NCBI GenBank assembly: GCA_964023205.1
Contig: OZ026836.1
Span: 7,501 to 71,500 of the forward strand
Direction: 5' to 3'
DNA: 64,000 nucleotides
Source: Lutraria lutraria
Lineage: Eukaryota; Mollusca; Bivalvia; Venerida; Mactridae
In this document: in pieces, positions 8,727 to 20,941 of the stretch
How positions within the stretch are numbered: the first letter of the stretch is position 1
Layout of the letters: every line of letters begins with the position of its first letter
Translations under genes and position numbers: made by a program
Notes under the pieces: model-generated
What the model saw: the letters and a program-made list of their open reading frames with translations, nothing else
Told to the model about the DNA's origin: nothing
Database searches by the model: none

Positions 8727-8727
<1 letters not shown>
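7515..8727 (+). repeat. Core U4, class gamma
   Basis: ORF start is at 7905. The left part has beta markers (gtaccgtcc, tacacaagc, acgcaaat) and the right part alpha markers (gctctgcc, aaaagggctct, ggttaatatg). It is thus a beta-alpha mosaic with the switch between about 7830 and 8090. Confidence 0.93.
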
Positions 8728-8758
<31 letters not shown>

Positions 8759-8762
8759 CCCT
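8728..8762 (+). repeat. Telomeric tract T4, 35-bp type b
   Basis: It contains a 7-mer CCCTAAA and enters the satellite as CCCT|CAACTTAATT, a different join from type a. A shared CT at the join is consistent with microhomology. Confidence 0.95.
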
Positions 8763-8901
8763 CAACTTAATTACTCTTCAGTAACCTAGCTAAGCACAAT
8801 ACTCAACCCTAGTAAGCTCCCTTAACTCAAATAAGACCAAGAGTTAACAAGAGTTATCAAGAGTCAGCTAGGGTAATCAAATACTTACCAGAGTTAGCAA
8901 A
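8763..8901 (+). repeat. Satellite run S4, 0.7 monomer
   Basis: This is the shortest satellite run. Only part of one monomer separates the tract from the next core, making unit U4 about 1.39 kb from ORF to ORF. Confidence 0.95.
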
Positions 8902-10113
8902 TCTGGCATCAGTTACCTAGCTAAGAACAATACTCAAAAACAGTAAGCTCCTTTAACTCAAATGAGACCAAGAGTTAACAAGAGTCATGAAGTGTCAGCT
9001 AGGGTAATCAAATACTTACAAGAGTTAGCAAATAGGGTTAGCAAATTGGGAAATCTATTTTTAGTAACTTTGATTACCCAAGCTGACTCTATAGATATAG
9101 TGGAAGGCTGAGATTGCTTGCGTATATAGACTTTCAAAGCCTCCAAAGTAAGCTTCTGTACAGTCCATGATACTACATAAGCACAGTACCCAAAAACAGT
9201 AAGCCCTTTAACGCAAATAAGACAAAAAGTTAGCTAGGGTAAGCAAAAGTTACCATTGTTACTATAAATAGATTTATTTCTTTTTAGAACAATGCCTTGT
9301 AAATATGTAAATACAAGTCCACAATTAAGTGGCCCTCCTGCTTTCACACTCGGGACTTGGGACCCGACGATGGCGCAGTTACCACTAACTTACTTACTAA
9401 CTAACTGCTTTTCAGGTTCGGATCCAGCACCCAAATTAATGCATGGCGTTCCGGCTGGCTCCGCAGCTGAATCTGCCGACAGTCAGACAGACCTTTCAAC
9501 AATATCAATACTAAAAACAGCAAATGGCTCACCCAGAACAGCCGTCCAGCTGGCCAGGTTCGAGCCCAGCACTGAAATTCATAGGCGGCCAACGGGCCGG
9601 CTGGCTGACTGAATGTTTCTGCCGACAGACAGACCCAGCATTCAAACAATATCAATAATCGATATCCAAAATGGCTCTACGCCCCGTTGCTTAGCTGCCA
9701 TCCGGCTACCTGGCAGGCTTCAATCCAACCATGCAACCCGATTGGCTCAAATATTCCAGCCGGAAGCCTTCGATTCAAATTAATCCATCACGTATGGCAG
9801 CTAAATACAACAAAATAAATAAAACTAGCTTACCGTATTTATTTCATATCCAACAAAAATCTTTTTAACAATAATTCCGATAAAAACAATAATACCAGCA
9901 ACACGTCCGAACCCAACGAGCTCCAAAACTGAAATGATTCAAATAAACGGTTAACATGCGCGCGCATACAAATTAGCTCCGCCTTTCATTCTGTTCTATA
10001 TATAGAAATTATTCACCATGTGACTGTACCACGTGACTTCTAAATATAGATTGGTCACGTGGGGTGGACATGGGGTGGACAACTTGGGGTGGACATCACG
10101 TCAAAGTGCCTAT

Positions 10114-10114
<1 letters not shown>
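8902..10114 (+). repeat. Core U5, class delta
   Basis: ORF start is at 9292. Delta markers are gtcatgaag, gtacagtcc, gcgttccgg, a Gly-to-Glu change (gctgaatct), aaaatggctct and ggttaacatg. Confidence 0.93.
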
Positions 10115-10151
<37 letters not shown>

Positions 10152-10230
10152 CCCTAACCTAACCCTAACCCTAACCCTAACCCAACCCTAACCCCTAACC
10201 CTAACCCTAAACCCTAAACCCTAACCCTAG
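10115..10230 (+). repeat. Telomeric tract T5, 116-bp type c
   Basis: This is the longest tract in the window. It mixes CCCTAA with CCTAA, CCCAA, CCCCTAA and CCCTAAA variants. It joins the satellite at CCCTAG|CTAAGCAC, where CCTAG is also native satellite sequence. Confidence 0.95.
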
Positions 10231-11531
10231 CTAAGCACAATACTCAACCCTAGTAAGCTCCCTTAACTCAAATAAGACCAAGAGTTAACAAGAGTAATCA
10301 AGAGTTAGCTAGAGTAATCAAATACTTACCAGAGTTAGCAAATTTCTCATTAACCCTTACCAGGATTCTTGCTAACTCTCGCCTTTTCAAAAGACTAAAC
10401 TCAACTTAATTACTCTTCAGTAACCTAGCTAAGCACAATACTCAACCCTAGTAAGCTCCCTTAACTCAAATAAGACCAAGAGTTAACAAGAGTAATCAAG
10501 AGTTAGCTAGAGTAATCAAATACTTACCAGAGTTAGCAAATTTCTCATTAACCCTAACCCTTAACCATTGCTAACTCTCGCCTTTTCAAAAGACTAAACT
10601 CAACTTAATTACTTTTCAGTAACCTAGCTAAGCACAATACTCAACCCTAGTAAGCTCCCTTAACTCAAATAAGACCAAGAGTTAACAAGAGTAATCAAGA
10701 GTCAGCTAGGGTAATCAAATACTTACCAGAGTTAGCAAATTTCTCATTAACCCTTACCCGGATGCTTGCTAACTCTCGGCTTTTCAAAAGACTAAACTCA
10801 ACTTAATTACTCTTCAGTAACCTAGCTAAGCACAATACTCAACCCTAGTAAGCTCCCTTAACTCAAATAAGACCAAGAGTTAACAAGAGTAATCAAGAGT
10901 TAGCTAGAGTAATCAAATACTTACCAGAGTTAGCAAATTTCTCATTAACCCTTACCAGGATTCTTGCTAACTCTCGCCTTTTCAAAAGACTAAACTCAAC
11001 TTAATTACTCTTCAGTAACCTAGCTAAGCACAATACTCAACCCTAGTAAGCTCCCTTAACTCAAATAAGACCAAGAGTTAACAAGAGTAATCAAGAGTTA
11101 GCTAGAGTAATCAAATACTTACCAGAGTTAGCAAATTTCTCATTAACCCTTACCAGGATTCTTGCTAACTCTCGCCTTTTCAAAAGACTAAACTTAACTT
11201 AATTACTCTTCAGTAACCTAGCTAACCACAATACTCAACCCTAGTAAGCTCCCTTAACTCAAATAAGACCAAGAGTTAACAAGAGTAATCAAGAGTCAGC
11301 TAGAGTAATCAAATACTTACCAGAGTTAGCAAATTTCTCATTAACCCTTACCAGGATTCTTGCTAACTCTCGCATTTTCAAAAGACTAAACTCAACTTAA
11401 TTACTCTTCAGTAACCTAGCTAAGCACAATACTCAACCCTAGTAAGCTCCCTTAACTCAAATAAGACCAAGAGTTAACAAGAGTTATCAAGAGTCAGCTA
11501 GGGTAATCAAATACTTACCAGAGTTAGCAAA
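10231..11531 (+). repeat. Satellite run S5, 6.6 monomers
   Basis: This is a type-D run. The second monomer carries extra telomeric words (taaccctaacccttaacc, 10550-10567) replacing native sequence in the hairpin loop. Other markers are acttttcag, cccggatgc, aaacttaac and gctaaccaca. Confidence 0.95.
10550..10567 (+). repeat. Telomeric words inside a satellite monomer
   Basis: The normal ttaacccttaccaggattct is replaced by taaccctaacccttaacc, giving almost three CCCTAA-type units and one extra base in the monomer. The same change occurs at 21260, 31960 and 57322, so it was copied with the run. Confidence 0.8.
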
Positions 11532-12746
11532 TCTGGCATCAGTTACCTAGCTAAGAACAATACTCAAAAACAGTAAGCTCCTTTAACTCAAATGAGACCA
11601 AGAGTTAACAAGAGTCATCAAGTGTCAGCTAGGGTAATCAAATACTTACAAGAGTTAGCAAATAGGGTCAGCAAATTGGGAAATCTATTTTTAGTAACTT
11701 TGATTACCCAAGCTGACTCTATAGATATAGTGGAAGGCTGAGATTGCTTGCGTATATAGACTTTCAAAGCCTCCAAAGTAAGCTTCTGTACAGTCCATGA
11801 TACTACATAAGCACAGTACCCAAAAACAGTAAGCCCTTTAACGCAAATAAGACAAAAAGTTAGCTAGGGTAAGCAAAAGTTACCATTGTTACTATAAATA
11901 GATTTATTTCTTTTTAGAACAATGCCTTGTAAATATGTAAATACAAGTCCACAATTAAGTGGCCCTCCTGCTTTCACACTCGGGACTTGGGACCCGACGA
12001 TGGCGCAGTTACCACTAACTTACTTACTAACTAACTGCTTTTCAGGTTCGGGTCCAGCACCCAAATTAATGCATGGCGTGCCGGCTGGCTCCGAAGCTGG
12101 CTCTGCCGACAGTCAGAAACACCTTTCAAACAGTATCAATACTAAACACAGCAAATGGCTCACCCAGAACAGCCGTCCAACTGGCCAGGTTCGAGCCCAG
12201 CACTGAAATTCATAGGCGGCCAACGGGCCGGCTGGCTGACTGAATGTTTCTGCCGACAGACAGACCCAGCATTCAAACAATATCAATAATCGATATCCAA
12301 AATGGCTCTACGCCCCGTTGCTTAGCTGCCATCCGGCTACCTGGCAGGCTTCAATCCAACCATGCAACCCGATTGGCTCAAATATTCCAACCGGAAGCCT
12401 TCGATTCAAAAATAATCCATCACGTATGGCAGCTTAATACAACAAAATAAATAAAACTAGCTTACCGTATTTATTTCATATCCAACAATAATCTTTTTAA
12501 CAATAATTCCGATAAAAACAATAATACCAGCAACACGTCCGAACCCAACGAGCTCCAAAACTGAAATGATTCAAATAAACGGTTGAGATGCGCGCGCATA
12601 CAAATTAGCTCCGCCTTTCATTCGGTTCTATATATAGATATTATTCACCATGTGACTGTACCACGTGACTTCTAAATATAGATTGGTCACGTGGGGTGGA
12701 CATGGGGTGGACAACTTGGGGTGGACATCACGTCAAAGTGCCTATA
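11532..12746 (+). repeat. Core U6, class epsilon
   Basis: ORF start is at 11922. This is the most diverged class and 1215 bp long through two single-base insertions. One frameshifts the ORF to 94 codons (cagaaacacctttcaaac); the other gives caaaaataatcc. Other markers are ggttcgggtcc, tccgaagct, tagggtcag, gcagcttaat and cattcggttctatatatagatatt. Confidence 0.93.
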
Positions 12747-12810
12747 CCCTAACCCTAACCCTAACCCTAACGCCTGTACCCTAACCCTAAAAACCTAACC
12801 CTAACCCTAG
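12747..12810 (+). repeat. Telomeric tract T6, 64-bp type d
   Basis: The tract is interrupted by ACGCCTGTACCC, which resembles the core terminus GCCTATACCC. What follows the interruption is a truncated type-a tract. It looks like the remains of a second core-telomere junction. Confidence 0.95.
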
Positions 12811-13710
12811 GCACAATACTCAACCCTAGTAAGCTCCCTTAACTCAAATAAGACCAAGAGTTAACAAGAGTAATCAAGAGTTAGCTAGAGTAATCAAATA
12901 CTTACCAGAGTTAGCAAATTTCTCATTAACCCTTACCAGGATTCTTGTTAACTCTCGCCTTTTCAAAAGACTAAACTCAACTTAATTACTCTTCAGTAAC
13001 CTAGCTAAGCACAATACTCAACCCTAGTAAGCTCCCTTAACTCAAATAAGACCAAGAGTTAACAAGAGTAATCAAGAGTTAGCTAGAGTAATCAAATACT
13101 TACCAGAGTTAGCAAATTTCTCATTAACCCTTACCAGGATTCTTGCTAACTCTCGCCTTTTCAAAAGACTAAACTCAACTTAATTACTCTTCAGTAACCT
13201 AGCTAAGCACAATACTCAACCCTAGTAAGCTCCCTTAACTCAAATAAGACCAAGAGTTAACAAGAGTAATCAAGAGTTAGCTAGAGTAATCAAATACTTA
13301 CCAGAGTTAGCAAATTTCTCATTAACCCTGACCAGGATTCTTGTTAACTCTCGCCTTTTCAAAAGACTAAACTCAACTTAATTACTCTTCAGTAACCTAG
13401 CTAAGCACAATACTCAACCCTAGTAAGCTCCCTTAACTCAAATAAGACCAAGAGTTAACAAGAGTAATCAAGAGTTAGCTAGAGTAATCAAGTACTTACC
13501 AGAGTTAGCAAATTTCTCATTAACCCTTACCAGGATTCTTGCTAACTCTCGCATTTTCAAAATACTAAACTCAACTTAATTACTCTTCAGTAACCTAGCT
13601 AAGCACAATACTCAACCCTAGTAAGCTCCCTTAACTCAAATAAGACCAAGAGTTAACAAGAGTTATCAAGAGTCAGCTAGGGTAATCAAATACTTACCAG
13701 AGTTAGCAAA
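12811..13710 (+). repeat. Satellite run S6, 4.5 monomers
   Basis: This is a type-E run. Markers in order are cttgttaac, a standard monomer, ccctgacc with cttgttaac, then aagtactt with cattttcaaaatact. The cttgttaac change weakens one pair of the 11-bp hairpin. Confidence 0.95.
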
Positions 13711-14923
13711 TCTGGCATCAGTTACCTAGCTAAGAGCAATACTAAAAAACAGTAAGCTCCTTTAACTCAAATGAGACCAAGAGTTAACAAGAGTCATCAA
13801 GTGTCAGCTAGGGTAATCAAATACTTACAAGAGTTAGCAAATAGAGTTAGCAAATTGGGAAATCTATTTTTAGTAACTTTGATTACCCAAGCTGACTCTA
13901 TAGATATAGTGGAAGGCTGAGATTGCTTGCGTATATAGACTTTCAAAGCCTCCAAAGTAAGCTTCTGTACAGTCCATGATACTACATAAGCACAGTACCC
14001 AAAAACAGTAAGCCCTTTAACTCAAATAAGACAAAAAGTTAGCTAGGGTAAGCAAAAGTTACCATTGTTACTATAAATAGATTTATTTCTTTTTAGAACA
14101 ATGCCTTGTAAATATGTAAATACAAGTCCACAATTAAGTGGCCCTCCTGCTTTCACACTCGGGACTTGGGACCCGACGATGGCGCAGTTACCACTAACTT
14201 ACTTACTAACTAACTGCTTTTCAGGTTCGGATCCAGCACCCAAATTAATGCATGGCGTGCCGGCTGGCTCCGCAGCTGGCTCTGCCGACAGTCAGACAGA
14301 CCTTTCAACAATATCAATACTAAAAACAGCAAATGGCTCACCCAGAACAGCCGTCCAGCTGGCCAGGTTCGAGCCCAGCACTGAAATTCATAGGCGGCCA
14401 ACGGGCCGGCTGGCTGACTGAATGTTTCTGCCGACAGACAGACCCAGCATTCAAACAATATCAATAATCGATATCCAAAAGGGCTCTACGCCCCGTTGCT
14501 TAGCTGCCATCCGGCTACCTGGCAGGCTTCAATCCAACCATGCAACCCGATTGGCTCAAATATTCCAGCCGGAAGCCTTCGATTCAAATTAATCCATCAC
14601 GTATGGCAGCTAAATACAACAAAATAAATAAAACTAGCTTACCGTATTTATTTCATATCCAACAAAAATCTTTTTAACAATAATTCCGATAAAAACAATA
14701 ATACCAGCAACACGTCCGAACCCAACGAGCTCCAAAACTGAAATGATTCAAATAAACGGTTAATATGCGCGCGCATACAAATTAGCTCCGCCTTTCATTC
14801 TGTTCTATATATAGAAATTATTCACCATGTGACTGTACCACGTGACTTCTAAATATAGATTGGTCACGTGGGGTGGACATGGGGTGGACAACTTGGGGTG
14901 GACATCACGTCAAAGTGCCTATA
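13711..14923 (+). repeat. Core U7, class alpha
   Basis: ORF start is at 14101. It carries all alpha markers and opens higher-order copy 2. Confidence 0.93.
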
Positions 14924-14967
14924 CCCTAACCCTAACCCTAAAAACCTAACCCTAACCCTAACCCTAG
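14924..14967 (+). repeat. Telomeric tract T7, 44-bp type a
   Basis: It is identical to T2, its counterpart in copy 1. Confidence 0.95.
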
Positions 14968-16064
14968 GCACAATACTCAACCCTAGTAAGCTCCCTTAAC
15001 TCAAATAAGACCAAGAGTTAACAAGAGTAATCAAGAGTTAGCTAGAGTAATCAAATACTTACCAGAGTTAGCAAATTTCTCATTAACCCTTACCAGGATT
15101 CTTGCTAACTCTCGCATTTTCAAAAGACTAAACTCAACTTAATTACTCTTCAGTAACCTAGCTAAGCACAATACTCAACCCTAGTAAGCTCCCTTAACTC
15201 AAATAAGACCAAGAGTTAACAAGAGTAATCAAGAGTCAGCTAGAGTAATCAAATATTTACCAGAGTTAGCAAATTTCTCATTAACCCTTACCAGGATTCT
15301 TGCTAACTCTCGCCTTTTCAAAAGACTAAACTCAACTTAATTACTCTTCAGTAACCTAGCTAAGCACAATACTCAACCCTAGTAAGCTCCCTTAACTCAA
15401 ATAAGACCAAGAGTTAACAAGAGTAATCAAGAGTCAGCTAGAGTAATCAAATATTTACCAGAGTTAGCAAATTTCTCATTAACCCTTACCAGGATTCTTG
15501 CTAACTCTCGCCTTTTCAAAAGACTAAACTCAACTTAATTACTCTTCAGTAACCTAGCTAAGCACAATACTCAACCCTAGTAAGCTCCCTTAACTCAAAT
15601 AAGACCAAGAGTTAACAAGAGTTATCAAGAGTCAGCTAGAGTAATCAAATACTTACCAGAGTTAGCAAATTTCTCATTAACCCTTACCAGAATTCTTGCT
15701 AACTCTCGCCTTTTCAAAAGACTAAATTCAACTTAATTACTCTTCAGTAACCTAGCTAAGCACAATACTCAACCCTAGTAAGCTCCCTTAACTCAAATAA
15801 GACCAAGAGTTAACAAGAGTAATCAAGAGTCAGCTAGAGTAATCAAATACTTACCAGAGTTAGCAAATTTCTCATTAACCCTTACCAGGATTCTTGCTAA
15901 CTCTCGCATTTTCAAAAGACTAAACTCAACTTAATTACTCTTCAGTAACCTAGCTAAGCACAATACTCAACCCTAGTAAGCTCCCTTAACTCAAATAAGA
16001 CCAAGAGTTAACAGAGTAATCAAGAGTCAGCTAGGGTAATCAAATACTTACCAGAGTTAGCAAA
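14968..16064 (+). repeat. Satellite run S7, 5.5 monomers
   Basis: This is a type-A run with the gaattc monomer at 15688 and the one-base deletion monomer at the end. Confidence 0.95.
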
Positions 16065-17277
16065 TCTGGCATCAGTTACCTAGCTAAGAACAATACTCAA
16101 AAACAGTAAGCTCCTTTAACTCAAATGAGACCAAGAGTTAACAAGAGTCATCAAGTGTCAGCTAGGGTAATCAAATACTTACAAGAGTTAGCAAATAGGG
16201 TTAGCAAATTGGGAAATCTATTTTTAGTAACTTTGATTACCCAAGCTGACTCTATAGATATAGTGGAAGGCTGAGATTGCTTGCGTATATAGACTTTCAA
16301 AGCCTCCAAAGTAAGCTTCTGTACCGTCCATGATACTACACAAGCACAGTACCCAAAAACAGTAAGCCCTTTAACGCAAATAAGACAAAACGTTAGCTAG
16401 GGTAAGCAAAAGTTACCATTGTTACTATAAATAGATTTATTTCTTTTTAGAACAATGCCTTGTAAATATGTAAATACAAGTCCACAATTAAGTGGCCCTC
16501 CTGCTTTCACACTCGGGACTTGGGACCCGACGATGGCGCAGTTACCACTAACTTACTTACTAACTAACTGCTTTTCAGGTTCGGATCCAGCACCCAAATT
16601 AATGCATGGCGTGCCGGCTGGCTCCGCAGCTGGCTTTGCCGACAGTCAGACAGACCTTTCAACAATATCAATACTAAAAACAGCAAATGGCTCACCCAGA
16701 ACAGCCGTCCAGCTGGCCAGGTTCGAGCCCAGCACCGAAATTCATAGGCGGCCAACGGGCCGGCTGGCTGACTGAATGTTTCTGCCGACAGACAGACCCA
16801 GCATTCAAACAATATCAATAATCGATATCCAAAATGGCTCTACGCCCCGTTGCTTAGCTGCCATCCGGCTACCTGGCAGGCTTCAATCCAACCATGCAAC
16901 CCGATTGGCTCAAATATTCCAGCCGGAAGCCTTCGATTCAAATTAATCCATCACGTATGGCAGCTAAATACAACAAAATAAATAAAACTAGCTTACCGTA
17001 TTTATTTCATATCCAACAATAATCTTTTTAACAATAATTCCGATAAAAACAATAACACCAGCAACACGTCCGAACCCAACGAGCTCCAAAACTGAAATGA
17101 TTCAAATAAACGGTTGAGATGCGCGCGCATACAAATTAGCTCCGCCTTTCATTCTGTTCTATATATAGAAATTATTCACCATGTGACTGTACCACGTGAC
17201 TTCTAAATATAGATTGGTCACGTGGGGTGGACATGGGGTGGACAACTTGGGGTGGACATCACGTCAAAGTGCCTATA
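16065..17277 (+). repeat. Core U8, class beta
   Basis: ORF start is at 16455. It carries all beta markers, including aaaacgttagc and the Ser-to-Phe change. Confidence 0.93.
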
Positions 17278-17321
17278 CCCTAACCCTAACCCTAAAAACC
17301 TAACCCTAACCCTAACCCTAG
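17278..17321 (+). repeat. Telomeric tract T8, 44-bp type a
   Basis: Same pattern as T3. Confidence 0.95.
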
Positions 17322-18220
17322 GCACAATACTCAACCCTAGTAAGCTCCCTTAACTCAAATAAGACCAAGAGTTAACAAGAGTAATCAAGAGTTAGCTAGA
17401 GTAATCAAATACTTACCAGAGTTAGCAAATTTCTCATTAACCCTTACCAGGATTCTTGCTAACTCTCGCATTTTCAAAAGACTAAACTCAACTTAATTAC
17501 TCTTCAGTAACCTAGCTAAGCACAATACTCAACCCTAGTAAGCTCCCTTAACTCAAATAAGACCAAGAGTTAACAAGAGTAATCAAGAGTCAGCTAGAGT
17601 AATCAAATATTTACCAGAGTTAGCAAATTTCTCATTAACCCTTACCAGGATTCTTGCTAACTCTCGCCTTTTCAAAAGACTAAACTCAACTTAATTACTC
17701 TTCAGTAACCTAGCTAAGCACAATACTCAACCCTAGTAAGCTCCCTTAACTCAAATAAGACCAAGAGTTAACAAGAGTAATCAAGAGTCAGCTAGAGTAA
17801 TCAAATATTTACCAGAGTTAGCAAATTTCTCATTAACCCTTACCAGGATTCTTGCTAACTCTCGCCTTTTCAAAAGACTAAATTCAACTTAATTACTCTT
17901 CAGTAACCTAGCTAAGCACAATACTCAACCCTAGTAAGCTCCCTTAACTCAAATAAGACCAAGAGTTAACAAGAGTAATCAAGAGTCAGCTAGAGTAATC
18001 AAATACTTACCAGAGTTAGCAAATTTCTCATTAACCCTTACCAGGATTCTTGCTAACTCTCGCATTTTCAAAAGACTAAACTCAACTTAATTACTCTTCA
18101 GTAACCTAGCTAAGCACAATACTCAACCCTAGTAAGCTCCCTTAACTCAAATAAGACCAAGAGTTAACAGAGTAATCAAGAGTCAGCTAGGGTAATCAAA
18201 TACTTACCAGAGTTAGCAAA
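17322..18220 (+). repeat. Satellite run S8, 4.5 monomers
   Basis: This is a type-B run. It lacks the private gagttcgcaa change of S3, so that mutation arose after the copies separated. Confidence 0.95.
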
Positions 18221-19433
18221 TCTGGCATCAGTTACCTAGCTAAGAACAATACTCAAAAACAGTAAGCTCCTTTAACTCAAATGAGACCAAGAGTTAACAA
18301 GAGTCATCAAGTGTCAGCTAGGGTAATCAAATACTTACAAGAGTTAGCAAATAGGGTTAGCAAATTGGGAAATCTATTTTTAGTAACTTTGATTACCCAA
18401 GCTGACTCTATAGATATAGTGGAAGGCTGAGATTGCTTGCGTATATAGACTTTCAAAGCCTCCAAAGTAAGCTTCTGTACCGTCCATGATACTACACAAG
18501 CACAGTACCCAAAAACAGTAAGCCCTTTAACGCAAATAAGACAAAAAGTTAGCTAGGGTAAGCAAAAGTTACCATTGTTACTATAAATAGATTTATTTCT
18601 TTTTAGAACAATGCCTTGTAAATATGTAAATACAAGTCCACAATTAAGTGGCCCTCCTGCTTTCACACTCGGGACTTGGGACCCGACGATGGCGCAGTTA
18701 CCACTAACTTACTTACTAACTAACTGCTTTTCAGGTTCGGATCCAGCACCCAAATTAATGCATGGCGTGCCGGCTGGCTCCGCAGCTGGCTCTGCCGACA
18801 GTCAGACAGACCTTTCAACAATATCAATACTAAAAACAGCAAATGGCTCACCCAGAACAGCCGTCCAGCTGGCCAGGTTCGAGCCCAGCACTGAAATTCA
18901 TAGGCGGCCAACGGGCCGGCTGGCTGACTGAATGTTTCTGCCGACAGACAGACCCAGCATTCAAACAATATCAATAATCGATATCCAAAAGGGCTCTACG
19001 CCCCGTTGCTTAGCTGCCATCCGGCTACCTGGCAGGCTTCAATCCAACCATGCAACCCGATTGGCTCAAATATTCCAGCCGGAAGCCTTCGATTCAAATT
19101 AATCCATCACGTATGGCAGCTAAATACAACAAAATAAATAAAACTAGCTTACCGTATTTATTTCATATCCAACAAAAATCTTTTTAACAATAATTCCGAT
19201 AAAAACAATAATACCAGCAACACGTCCGAACCCAACGAGCTCCAAAACTGAAATGATTCAAATAAACGGTTAATATGCGCGCGCATACAAATTAGCTCCG
19301 CCTTTCATTCTGTTCTATATATAGAAATTATTCACCATGTGACTGTACCACGTGACTTCTAAATATAGATTGGTCACGTGGGGTGGACATGGGGTGGACA
19401 ACTTGGGGTGGACATCACGTCAAAGTGCCTATA
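18221..19433 (+). repeat. Core U9, class gamma
   Basis: ORF start is at 18611. It is the same beta-alpha mosaic as U4. Confidence 0.93.
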
Positions 19434-19474
19434 CCCTAACCCTAAACCCTAAACCTAACCCTAACCCTAACCCT
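19434..19474 (+). repeat. Telomeric tract T9, 41-bp type b
   Basis: It is six bases longer than T4 and contains CCCTAAACCCTAAACCTAA. The satellite after the join reads caacctaatt instead of caacttaatt. Confidence 0.95.
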
Positions 19475-19613
19475 CAACCTAATTACTCTTCAGTAACCTA
19501 GCTAAGCACAATACTCAACCCTAGTAAGCTCCCTTAACTCAAATAAGACCAAGAGTTAACAAGAGTTATCAAGAGTCAGCTAGGGTAATCAAATACTTAC
19601 CAGAGTTAGCAAA
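19475..19613 (+). repeat. Satellite run S9, 0.7 monomer
   Basis: A partial monomer, equivalent to S4. Confidence 0.95.
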
Positions 19614-20825
19614 TCTGGCATCAGTTACCTAGCTAAGAACAATACTCAAAAACAGTAAGCTCCTTTAACTCAAATGAGACCAAGAGTTAACAAGAGTCAT
19701 GAAGTGTCAGCTAGGGTAATCAAATACTTACAAGAGTTAGCAAATAGGGTTAGCAAATTGGGAAATCTATTTTTAGTAACTTTGATTACCCAAGCTGACT
19801 CTATAGATATAGTGGAAGGCTGAGATTGCTTGCGTATATAGACTTTCAAAGCCTCCAAAGTAAGCTTCTGTACAGTCCATGATACTACATAAGCACAGTA
19901 CCCAAAAACAGTAAGCCCTTTAACGCAAATAAGACAAAAAGTTAGCTAGGGTAAGCAAAAGTTACCATTGTTACTATAAATAGATTTATTTCTTTTTAGA
20001 ACAATGCCTTGTAAATATGTAAATACAAGTCCACAATTAAGTGGCCCTCCTGCTTTCACACTCGGGACTTGGGACCCGACGATGGCGCAGTTACCACTAA
20101 CTTACTTACTAACTAACTGCTTTTCAGGTTCGGATCCAGCACCCAAATTAATGCATGGCGTTCCGGCTGGCTCCGCAGCTGAATCTGCCGACAGTCAGAC
20201 AGACCTTTCAACAATATCAATACTAAAAACAGCAAATGGCTCACCCAGAACAGCCGTCCAGCTGGCCAGGTTCGAGCCCAGCACTGAAATTCATAGGCGG
20301 CCAACGGGCCGGCTGGCTGACTGAATGTTTCTGCCGACAGACAGACCCAGCATTCAAACAATATCAATAATCGATATCCAAAATGGCTCTACGCCCCGTT
20401 GCTTAGCTGCCATCCGGCTACCTGGCAGGCTTCAATCCAACCATGCAACCCGATTGGCTCAAATATTCCAGCCGGAAGCCTTCGATTCAAATTAATCCAT
20501 CACGTATGGCAGCTAAATACAACAAAATAAATAAAACTAGCTTACCGTATTTATTTCATATCCAACAAAAATCTTTTTAACAATAATTCCGATAAAAACA
20601 ATAATACCAGCAACACGTCCGAACCCAACGAGCTCCAAAACTGAAATGATTCAAATAAACGGTTAACATGCGCGCGCATACAAATTAGCTCCGCCTTTCA
20701 TTCTGTTCTATATATAGAAATTATTCACCATGTGACTGTACCACGTGACTTCTAAATATAGATTGGTCACGTGGGGTGGACATGGGGTGGACAACTTGGG
20801 GTGGACATCACGTCAAAGTGCCTAT

Positions 20826-20826
<1 letters not shown>
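19614..20826 (+). repeat. Core U10, class delta
   Basis: ORF start is at 20004. It carries all delta markers. Confidence 0.93.
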
Positions 20827-20863
<37 letters not shown>

Positions 20864-20941
20864 CCCTAACCTAACCCTAACCCTAACCCTAACCCTAACC
20901 CAACCCTAACCCCTAACCCTAACCCTAAACCCTAACCCTAG
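20827..20941 (+). repeat. Telomeric tract T10, 115-bp type c
   Basis: It has the same variant order as T5 but one more CCCTAA in the middle and one fewer CCCTAAA near the right end, net -1 bp. Confidence 0.95.

Larger units (their letters stand above)
3005..13710 (+). repeat. Five-unit higher-order repeat, copy 1 (10,706 bp)
   Basis: It contains cores alpha, beta, gamma, delta and epsilon, each with its own tract type and satellite count (5.5, 4.5, 0.7, 6.6, 4.5 monomers). Private markers recur at the same offset in the next copies: gaattc, cagagtaatc without one A, telomeric words inside a monomer, gctaaccaca and ccctgacc. Confidence 0.9.

Noticed and set aside
12244..12450. 68-codon ORF in epsilon cores
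   Set aside because: It opens only because of the insertion and base changes in the epsilon class; absent in the other 24 cores and resembles nothing known.
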